A DNA stretch of 64,000 bases from JBCCOW01 sp039025855 (lineage in GTDB: Bacteria; Planctomycetota; Phycisphaerae; Phycisphaerales; Phycisphaeraceae), in the NCBI GenBank assembly GCA_039025855.1, contig JBCCNL010000002.1:1-64000 (forward strand), given 5' to 3'. The notes beneath the pieces are model-generated. The model was not told the DNA's origin. It searched no databases and worked only from the letters and a program-made list of their open reading frames with translations. Below are positions 51,754 to 59,109 of this stretch, piece by piece. Position 1 is the stretch's first letter. Each line of letters begins with the position of its first letter. Both the position numbers and the translations under genes were made by a program.

Positions 51754-53727
51754 TTACGGGCTGGCGAGAGGCTTCAGAACCACGGCCCAGTCCTGATTCG
51801 CGTCGGCGGGCGGGCTGCCGAGATGGGCCACGCGGCCCGCGATGACCTCGGGCCTGGAGCCGACGGCGAGCGGGCCGCCGGTGCGAGGATTGAACCACTG
51901 GACGGCGTACGCGGCGGCGGGGGCACCGGTGAGATTGAGCCGGATGGGCTCGGAAGCATCGGCGGTGTAGACGACGATGGGGCCGGGCTGAGTGAAGTCG
52001 GTCGGGACGAGGCAGAACAGGCCGTTCTGGTTGCTGTAGTTGCCAACCCGCTCGTTGCGGTTGGTCATGGTCTGGAACGGGATGCCATGGTCGTGGAAGA
52101 AGTCGACGGCAAGCCGGCCGAACCGCCAGGAGTTGGCACGGCTGCGCCAGTCGTCGGTGAACAGGTCGCCCTGCGGCAGCTCCCAACCGAAGTAGTACTC
52201 GACGCCGCCGCCGCCGGCCATGAGGTTGCCCCAGAGGGTGTGCTTACGGACGTCGTGCTCGTCGTAGCCGACGGGACTGCCGTCCTTGAGTTTGCCGGTG
52301 TATTCCGGGGGGCCGGGGTAGCCGGTGTCGGGGGGGACGCCGGTGGTCCAGTGGTTTTGTTCGTCGTTGTAGACGACCCAGGGCTTGCCGGCCGCGGCGG
52401 ATTCGGTGACCCAGCGGAGCGTCCAATGGTGTGACGCGTTCCAGTCGTTCTGGAGCGCAGCACCGGTGAGCACGGACTGATCGCCGAGCAGCGGACGGTA
52501 GACCTTGTCCTGTTCGTGGGGGAAGGTCTGCACCACGATGAGGTGGCCGTACGGATCGGTCTCGGTAATGAATGCCGCCATGTCCTGGAGCTGCTTCGTG
52601 GTGAGCGAGGTCTCTTCGCCGAGGTTCCAGGTCAGGGCGAGATGGTGCCCGAAGCGGGCGATGAGTTCGCGGAGGTAGAGCTTGCGTTCCGGCCCGAGGT
52701 CGCCGCCATCGAGGGAGGCGGGAATCGTGTCGGGGCGGTTCTGCTCGTAGTCGGGGAGGGTGTTGTCGTCGTTCTCCGTTTCCATGAGCTTGAAGTTGAG
52801 GTGCAGGCCGTGGGCCTGGGCGTGGGTGAAGACGATGTTCCACTGGTCGAGCTTGGAGACGTCGTAGTGGAGCTTGTGCTTGAGCTCGGGGCTGACCATG
52901 GGCCAGGTGTTTCGGCCGTCGCCGCCGATGCTGTAGGGAATGAACGAGATGCCGTTGCCGCCGGCCTCGGCGAGGTAGTTCAGGGCACCGATGAGGCCCT
53001 TGCCCTTGCCGCCCTGCCAGGTCGGGTCGCCGGGCTGCCAGTCGGCCTTGTGCGGGGTGTAATCGCGGACGGGGACCCAGTCGCGGAGGGTGAACGTGTC
53101 GTCGAAATCTGTGTAGGCCAGCAGCGTCTCGGGGGCGTCGGCTCCGATCTTGAGGAAGTGGCTCCCGTCGCCGAGGAACTGCAGGTGGTGACCGCCGACG
53201 TAGACGAGCCGGCCCTTGCCGCGAAAGTCGATGACGCGGGAGTCGCCTTGGGCTGTGGCGGGTTTGTCGGTGGGGGCGACGGTGAATGAGCCGCGGAGGT
53301 TGTGGTATTGGGTGAAGGATGTGGCCTGGTCGGCGTTGATGCGGTGGAAGGCGGTGGTGTAGGTCCAGGTGCCGGGGGTGTCGGGGCTGAGGTGGGCGCG
53401 CCAGGCGTTGCCGGCCTTAGCGGAGGTCTCGGCGGCGTTGCCGTCGGCGGCGAAGTAGCCGGGGACGGTGTAGGACGGGCTGCCGGATTCGTGCGTGAAG
53501 GTGACGTCGAAGCGGTAGCCGGTGAAGGGGTTGGGGTTGGTGTCGGTCTCGTTGGCGAAGGGGCCTCGGAGGGTGAGCGTGACCGGGTGCCACTGCATAG
53601 GTTGGTCAGAAACGGTGATCGACGCGTCGCCGTGAGGCAGGGCCAGGGCAGCGTTTGTGCAGGACATCGCTGCGCAAAGCATGGTCCAACACGCGATGCG
53701 TCGGAGGTCAGATCGGTGCAGAGGCAT
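51754..53727 (-). CDS. Secreted DUF5060/apiosidase-like (GH140-type) hydrolase
   Basis: A 657-residue protein starting at ATG 53727 with AAGGAAG upstream. A signal peptide (about residues 1-30) precedes a DUF5060-type beta domain (about 31-155; WHPVTLTLRGPFANE, SPDTPGTWTYTT). The TIM barrel (about 170-560) has NLGEE with candidate acid/base Glu371 and VVYNDEQNHW with candidate nucleophile Glu456; LEAGGNG-type and LHLNFKLMETEND segments are typical of DUF4038/apiosidase-like enzymes. A short C-terminal beta domain follows (YAVQWFNPRTGG). It lies 41 nt downstream of the beta-helix gene, in the same operon. Substrate is unknown; apiose or another decorated pectin side chain is one possibility. 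Confidence 0.82.
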   Translation of the reverse strand: MPLHRSDLRRIACWTMLCAAMSCTNAALALPHGDASITVSDQPMQWHPVTLTLRGPFANETDTNPNPFTGYRFDVTFTHESGSPSYTVPGYFAADGNAAETSAKAGNAWRAHLSPDTPGTWTYTTAFHRINADQATSFTQYHNLRGSFTVAPTDKPATAQGDSRVIDFRGKGRLVYVGGHHLQFLGDGSHFLKIGADAPETLLAYTDFDDTFTLRDWVPVRDYTPHKADWQPGDPTWQGGKGKGLIGALNYLAEAGGNGISFIPYSIGGDGRNTWPMVSPELKHKLHYDVSKLDQWNIVFTHAQAHGLHLNFKLMETENDDNTLPDYEQNRPDTIPASLDGGDLGPERKLYLRELIARFGHHLALTWNLGEETSLTTKQLQDMAAFITETDPYGHLIVVQTFPHEQDKVYRPLLGDQSVLTGAALQNDWNASHHWTLRWVTESAAAGKPWVVYNDEQNHWTTGVPPDTGYPGPPEYTGKLKDGSPVGYDEHDVRKHTLWGNLMAGGGGVEYYFGWELPQGDLFTDDWRSRANSWRFGRLAVDFFHDHGIPFQTMTNRNERVGNYSNQNGLFCLVPTDFTQPGPIVVYTADASEPIRLNLTGAPAAAYAVQWFNPRTGGPLAVGSRPEVIAGRVAHLGSPPADANQDWAVVLKPLASP

Positions 53728-53768
53728 GACGGGCTTCCTTCGTGAAGGCTCGAGGGGCGGTCTGGTGT

Positions 53769-56669
53769 TCACTGTTGGAGGAATGTCACACCGACAACGA
53801 TCACGGACGTGTCGCGGCCGGGTGTGGGACGGATACGCAAAGAAGCGACGGGCTTGTGAGGGTGCGGGTTCTTGATCTGCATGACGTAGAGCAGCGCGCC
53901 AGGCGATTGGCCATGGGCTTTGAGGCGGACATGGCGGGCGTGGTTGTTGTCGAAGCTTGGGAAGGCGTGATACCACTCGCCGACTCCGGGCTCGGGGACG
54001 CCTGGGTTGGCGGGGCGGACAGGCACGGCGTGCGTGGAGCCGTCGTCATAGACCAGCTCGTAGACCGCGGCGACTTCGGTCTCGCTGCCGATCCATCCCG
54101 CGCCGTGCAGCACGTAGACCGCGGGCGTGGTGTTGTTGATGGCAAGCGTGTACGAGTCGGCAAGGGATTGACCGGCGGTCTGACTGACCTTATTCGACGG
54201 CAGCGCGATGCCGACGCGGGCGTCGCCGCTGAGGTTCGGGATATCGAACGGCACGCCGGCGAACACGTGCCGTCCAGCCTCGAGGTGGGGTAGCTGATTG
54301 CCAGCGCCTATCCAGGCTTCCGACCCGGTCAACGAACGGTTGGCGAACGACGCGAGGTCCACAGGCTTCCACTGGTTCTCGATGGCGTTGCGGGCCAGCT
54401 CGAACGCGGGGCCGGACTCGTGGCCCGCCGAGGCAGTGATGCTCAGGAAGCGGTTCGTCTGGGCGAGGGCGTACTCCAGCTTCTCGCGGTCTTCGGCGGA
54501 CAGTGCGCCTGGCAGGTCGTTCAGTTTCTGCCGTATCGCATCGTTCCCGATGGACCAGTCGAAGTTCACCGCTGATCCGAAGCGGGGGTCCATCTCGACG
54601 CTCTGCGACTCCTGGCCCGTCGCCTGCCGCCAGGCGTCGAGGCCACCGGTCCCGCCGCCGGGCAAGTGGAAAGCACTCCCCGGAGCCGCGGCGTGGTAGA
54701 CGTTGCCGTCGGCGTCGAGGGTGGTGAGGTAGTCGTTGAACTGCTCGGGGCTGCAGTCGTCGAACAGCAGCGGGCTCGATGCATCGCCCGAGACGATGAG
54801 GTTGTTGTGGACGGTCCAGTCCTTGGAGTGGTTGGCGTACTCGGACTCGGTGCCGCGGCGGTGGAGGTAGATGACCGCGTGGTCGGGGCTGGAGGAGAAG
54901 AGGATGTTGTCTTCAAGGTGGACGTTCCAGGAGGTGCCGTCGATCGCGCGGGTGCCGACGCTGTTCCAGATGACGTTGCCTTTGACCTCGACCGGCCCGG
55001 TGAGTTTTTCGAGATAGAGCTGTGAGCCGTAGTGGTTGGCGATAAAGAGCGAGTCGGTGACGGTGATGGGGCTACGGGGGGTGAAGGACTGGTCGAGCCA
55101 GAACCCGTTGGTGAGGTTGGCGAAGGAGCGGTGTCCGCGGATGATCATGCCGACCTGGCCATCGAGGGCGAAGGCCTTGACGCCGGCGGAGTCCCAGCCG
55201 TGCTGTGAGCCGGTGTGGCCACGCCAGTTGTTGTACGAGGACTCGCAGTCTTCGATGACGTAGTCGTCGACGCGGTAGCCGGTGGACAGGCCCTTCCAGC
55301 CGTTGCCGTTGAAGGTGGATCGGCGGATGGTGATGCGGTTGCGTTTCTCGCCGGTGATGGCGAAGGCTTTCGCGCCGTGCTCGTCGAAGCGGCAGTCCTC
55401 GACGAGGATGTTGTTGCCGCCGATGGCGACGCCCCAGGTGTGTGAGCCCACGGCGGTAGCGGTGTGGATGAACGCGAGGTTGCGGAGCACGACGTTGTCC
55501 CGGCCATCGATGTTCAGCAAGTACGGCTGCACGGCGACCTCGACCGCGGCGGCGTTGAGGTCGATCCCCTCGGGCGGGCAGACATAGATCGCTGCCTCAG
55601 CCTCGACCACGCCGAACGTCCCCGGCAGCAGCGACGCGGGGTCACGCACGCCCTGCGGCTGCCAGGCTCCTGGCTCGTTCTGGCCTTCACCGGTCTGGTC
55701 CAACGGCACCGCACCATCAGGATCGATCCACGCGAACTGCTCCAGCATGCTCGGCAGCAGGATCATCCCGTTGACCGTGACCATCTCGCTGCGGGCGACG
55801 CGCGGATCGATCAGGTAACCCCAGCGGTCCCACGTCTGCTCGCAGAGCCCGAAGGTGTGCGGCCACGGCTTGCGGTAGATGTTGTCGGTCCCTTCGACCA
55901 GTTCCCAACCGCCGGACCAGTCCTCGGCCCCGGTGATGACGGGCTTTACGTCGCCTTCCCCTTCGATGATCAGCACAGCCTGACGCGCCGCTTCAGACCA
56001 GCCCTCACACCAAATCTCGATCCCGCCCTCCCGGTAGACGCCAGGCGCGACCGTGATCTTCACGCCTTCGCCACGCTGCAGGAGCGTCCCGGCCCGAGCG
56101 ACCGCTGCACCCAGCCTGGCGAAGGTCTGCCGCCCGTCGCCTTCAACCGACGCGTCGACGCGCAGGTGATGCACCACCGCCGACTCATCCACATCGGCAC
56201 CCTTGGCCATGTTCGGCGTCGCCTCGGCGGGGGTCAGCGTCGTTCGCGACATCACCCAATGCCAGCCGAGGTCGGTCACCGAATACACCAGCCCGGCGGG
56301 GATCGGCTCGCCCGGTGTCACCGGCTCGCCAGCAAGCGTCACGAAATCGGCCCCGCGGATGATCGGCATCAGGTGCGTGCCCACGATGTCGGGCTCGGCC
56401 ACGACGATCGCCACGGTGCGGTCGTCCGACGCATAGAAAAACCCGTGTGCTCCCGGCACTACGACGCGGTGCCGCTTGAGTGACTTGCCCAGTAGAGCTT
56501 CGATCAGTGGGTGATCGGCCGGGAGTTCTGTCAGCGCGGCGGCGTCGGCATCCTGAGCCTTGAAGTCGGCCAAGAGACCACGCAAGTCGCGACCCACGGC
56601 CGGTAGCGCGGGCAGGCAAAGCAGGAGTGCCAGAACGAACAGGAGCGCGGCGGTTTTGAGCGGGTCCAT
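53769..56669 (-). CDS. Secreted right-handed parallel beta-helix protein
   Basis: A 966-residue protein with a signal peptide (MDPLKTAALLFVLALLLCLP). After an N-terminal region and a VTVAPGVYREGG-like opening (ITVAPGVYREGG), residues about 360-640 are beta-helix coils: NVVLRNLAFIHT, NILVEDCRFDEHG, RITIRRSTFNGNGWKGLS, DYVIEDCESSYNN, PVEVKGNVIWNS, DWTVHNNLIVSG. The C-terminal quarter is a beta domain (VAAVYELVYDDGSTHAVPV). Beta-helix proteins of this kind are polysaccharide lyases, epimerases or glycoside hydrolases; no family-specific catalytic residues were recognised. It is the first gene of a minus-strand operon divergent from the second LacI-type gene. Confidence 0.78.
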   Translation of the reverse strand: MDPLKTAALLFVLALLLCLPALPAVGRDLRGLLADFKAQDADAAALTELPADHPLIEALLGKSLKRHRVVVPGAHGFFYASDDRTVAIVVAEPDIVGTHLMPIIRGADFVTLAGEPVTPGEPIPAGLVYSVTDLGWHWVMSRTTLTPAEATPNMAKGADVDESAVVHHLRVDASVEGDGRQTFARLGAAVARAGTLLQRGEGVKITVAPGVYREGGIEIWCEGWSEAARQAVLIIEGEGDVKPVITGAEDWSGGWELVEGTDNIYRKPWPHTFGLCEQTWDRWGYLIDPRVARSEMVTVNGMILLPSMLEQFAWIDPDGAVPLDQTGEGQNEPGAWQPQGVRDPASLLPGTFGVVEAEAAIYVCPPEGIDLNAAAVEVAVQPYLLNIDGRDNVVLRNLAFIHTATAVGSHTWGVAIGGNNILVEDCRFDEHGAKAFAITGEKRNRITIRRSTFNGNGWKGLSTGYRVDDYVIEDCESSYNNWRGHTGSQHGWDSAGVKAFALDGQVGMIIRGHRSFANLTNGFWLDQSFTPRSPITVTDSLFIANHYGSQLYLEKLTGPVEVKGNVIWNSVGTRAIDGTSWNVHLEDNILFSSSPDHAVIYLHRRGTESEYANHSKDWTVHNNLIVSGDASSPLLFDDCSPEQFNDYLTTLDADGNVYHAAAPGSAFHLPGGGTGGLDAWRQATGQESQSVEMDPRFGSAVNFDWSIGNDAIRQKLNDLPGALSAEDREKLEYALAQTNRFLSITASAGHESGPAFELARNAIENQWKPVDLASFANRSLTGSEAWIGAGNQLPHLEAGRHVFAGVPFDIPNLSGDARVGIALPSNKVSQTAGQSLADSYTLAINNTTPAVYVLHGAGWIGSETEVAAVYELVYDDGSTHAVPVRPANPGVPEPGVGEWYHAFPSFDNNHARHVRLKAHGQSPGALLYVMQIKNPHPHKPVASLRIRPTPGRDTSVIVVGVTFLQQ

Positions 56670-56836
56670 GAGATGATGCCTTGGGATCGAGTTCGGGAGA
56701 GGTATGGATGGCTGAGGGGGATGCGAGACGCCGCGTGGCGTCAGGGTGAAGGGCCGGGTGGAGATGAGACGGGTGGGCGAAAAAGAAGTTGAAGAAAGCA
56801 GCGATTTGGGCTTGCGGTCGCTGACGACTTGGGTAG

Positions 56837-56861
56837 CATATTAAAAGTTAATCGATAAATA
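56837..56861 (+). promoter_or_regulatory. AT-rich shared element, copy 2, in the divergent LacI/beta-helix region
   Basis: It reads ATTAAAAGTTAATCGATAAA with core TTAATCGATAAA, close to TTnATCGATnAA. It is 133 nt upstream of the LacI-type start and 167 nt upstream of the beta-helix start. The rest of the 325-bp intergenic region (56670-56994) holds no other recognised element. Confidence 0.6.
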
Positions 56862-56994
56862 AAGTCATCGCTAAAGATTCATATCCATTCACGCCTCCGG
56901 CGGCATCATCGGCAGACCCTGAAGCCCCGATCGCCGAAAGATCGGCCCTCATCGCCCAGAAAACGCCTTTAACCCTCGAATAGGCCCTCCACCC

Positions 56995-58089
56995 ATGGCC
57001 ACACTCCAAGACATCGCCGACCGCTGCGGGGTTTCAACCGTCACGGTCTCCAACGTCCTGCGGGGCAAGATCAAGGGCAGTTGGCCCAGCTCCGCCGCCC
57101 GGGCTCAACGCGTCCGGGAGGTCGCCGACGAGCTGGGCTACCGCGTCGATTGGCGGGCTCGGGCCCTCAAAACCAAACGCACTCACATGATCGGCATGCT
57201 CACCACCGATAAGCCCGAGACCCACGACATCGACGGCCGTGTCCTCACCCCGCTGATCGAAACCCTCGGCGAGGCCGGCTATCAGCTCGCCTTCGTCCGC
57301 GTGGGAAACAACGCCCGGGCCGGGGGCTTCGCCGACGCCCGCTTCGATGGCCTGATCATCGACTACCACGTTGAGCCCGAAGAACTCCGCATCCTCCAGC
57401 AGTCCCAAACGCCCGCGGTCATCATCAACGCCCCGTCCCCGGTCCCCGACCACGCCGTCTCGGTCATGCCCGACCACATCGCCTCCGGCCGCCTCGCCGC
57501 CCGCTACCTCATCGAACTCGGGCACGAACGCATCGGCTTCGTTGAAGCCTCCGAAGCCGAGCAGGTCCGCTGGCCCTCCCACATGTACGGGATGTGGCGA
57601 GCCGGTGCTCAGGCCGAGATGCAGGACGCGGGCCTCGCCGATGGCTTCACGCGCTTGGTCCCCGAGTCGAGCGCCGACGACCCCGACGGGCCGCTCCTCT
57701 ACTACGCCATGCTCCGGCAGACGCTCAATCAGCCCAATGCACCGACCGCGCTGATCGTCAACAACCCCATCCGGGCCGTCGAAAAAATCGTCCGACCGCT
57801 CGAGCAGCTCGGCCTCCGCTGCCCCGACGACGTCAGCGTCCTCACCATGGAAGACATGGATGAGCTCACCTGGTGCCGGCCCGCGCTGTCCGCCGTCGCC
57901 ATCCCCTTCGGTGACATGGGCGCCCTCGCCGCCGAGCAACTGCTCGCCATGATCGAGGCGGGTAACGACCGCACAAACAAGCCCTATCCCAGCAACCCCG
58001 ACACCGTCACCCCCGCACAGACCGCCTCCCGGCTCAAGGGCCGGATCGTCCCGCGGCAGTCTGTCGCCCCCGTCTCACCGCCCAGCTAA
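56995..58089 (+). CDS. LacI-family transcriptional regulator (second)
   Basis: A 364-residue regulator. The helix-turn-helix is at the extreme N-terminus (TLQDIADRCGVSTVTVSNVLRG, then the hinge region RVREVADELGYRVDWRARALKT), followed by a sugar-binding domain (HMIGMLTTDKPE, SVMPDHIASGRLAARYLIELGHERIGFVE, TALIVNNPIRA, CPDDVSVLTMED). It is only distantly similar to the first LacI-type protein. It probably controls the divergent beta-helix operon, the PEP-CTERM gene at 50878 and the pseudopilin/GH10 genes downstream. The candidate binding site is the AT-rich element shared by two promoters. The inducer is unknown. Confidence 0.93.
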   Translation: MATLQDIADRCGVSTVTVSNVLRGKIKGSWPSSAARAQRVREVADELGYRVDWRARALKTKRTHMIGMLTTDKPETHDIDGRVLTPLIETLGEAGYQLAFVRVGNNARAGGFADARFDGLIIDYHVEPEELRILQQSQTPAVIINAPSPVPDHAVSVMPDHIASGRLAARYLIELGHERIGFVEASEAEQVRWPSHMYGMWRAGAQAEMQDAGLADGFTRLVPESSADDPDGPLLYYAMLRQTLNQPNAPTALIVNNPIRAVEKIVRPLEQLGLRCPDDVSVLTMEDMDELTWCRPALSAVAIPFGDMGALAAEQLLAMIEAGNDRTNKPYPSNPDTVTPAQTASRLKGRIVPRQSVAPVSPPS

Positions 58090-58186
58090 CTCCACCGATC
58101 GCCCCAAAACTCAACCGGCCGATCAAGCGTTTCTCGTCCCTGTTCTTCGTCTCCCGCATCCGTACTCACACCCGCAAGGCTCAGTC

Positions 58187-59059
58187 ATGCACACACACGC
58201 ACCCCGCAACCGGTTCACCGGCTTCACGCTCATCGAACTGCTGGTCGTGATCTCCATCATCGCTCTGCTTATCGGCATCCTCCTGCCCGTGCTGACCAAT
58301 GCCCGGGAGGCCGGTCGCACCTCGCTATGCCTGTCCAACCTCCGCCAAGTCGCCGTGGGCTATCAGGCCTATGCCACCGAATACAAGGGCGTCCTGCCGC
58401 TCGCCTTTGAGAGCGTGACACCGCCAAGCGGTGCCGACTGGGCCACCATCCTCTCTTCATACATCGAAACCGAGGGCGACTCGTCGTACGACGCCGGACG
58501 CAACCCCGTCTTCATCTGCCCGTCTGCCGTGTTAACGCCCCTGCAAACCGCCTACACCACCCACCCGCGGGTCTTTGTGCCCGAGTGGGCCGCGGCCGAT
58601 CCACTGACCAACTACACCGGCAACCTGGTGGTCAACATCGATAACGAAGACGTCCCTTCAGAGCAGGCTTCCGTCTTCGACGGGGCGCAGAACGAAGTCG
58701 CTGATGCGGAGGGCAACTTCAACACCACATCAAACGCCTGGCAGATTCGACCGGGCCTACCGGGTGGCACCGCGGCCGCCAACGATTTCTCCACCTCATT
58801 TGTAAGCCTTAAAGAAGAGGAAACCCTCGCCGCCAACCCTAGCCTGAACCTGGATGACCCCGTCTTCGCCGGAACCGATGCGATCCCCACCGATGGCTCA
58901 ACCCCAGATGACGGGGTGTACTCCTCGGGCGCTAACGGGCAAGACAATTTCACCTGGCGACACCAGGGCGCCAGCGGCACGTTCCTGTTCCTCGACGGCC
59001 ACGCTTCTGTGCTCGGCAAAGACGGGCTGCTCAACCGCAACATCCTCACCAGCTACTGA
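58187..59059 (+). CDS. Pseudopilin-like protein with H...DGH C-terminus
   Basis: A 290-residue protein. Leader MHTHAPRNRFTG precedes FTLIELLVVISIIALLI and LLPVLTNAREAGRTSLC. The C-terminal segment WRHQGASGTFLFLDGHASV carries the H...DGH motif. It is located between the LacI-type gene and the GH10 xylanase gene (50 nt gap), repeating the pattern regulator, pseudopilin, secreted hydrolase found in the neighbouring locus. Confidence 0.88.
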   Translation: MHTHAPRNRFTGFTLIELLVVISIIALLIGILLPVLTNAREAGRTSLCLSNLRQVAVGYQAYATEYKGVLPLAFESVTPPSGADWATILSSYIETEGDSSYDAGRNPVFICPSAVLTPLQTAYTTHPRVFVPEWAAADPLTNYTGNLVVNIDNEDVPSEQASVFDGAQNEVADAEGNFNTTSNAWQIRPGLPGGTAAANDFSTSFVSLKEEETLAANPSLNLDDPVFAGTDAIPTDGSTPDDGVYSSGANGQDNFTWRHQGASGTFLFLDGHASVLGKDGLLNRNILTSY

Positions 59060-59109
59060 TCCGCCCCGAGGGCCGCTCTCCCACGCCCGCTCTCAACCCC
59101 GACCGACCC

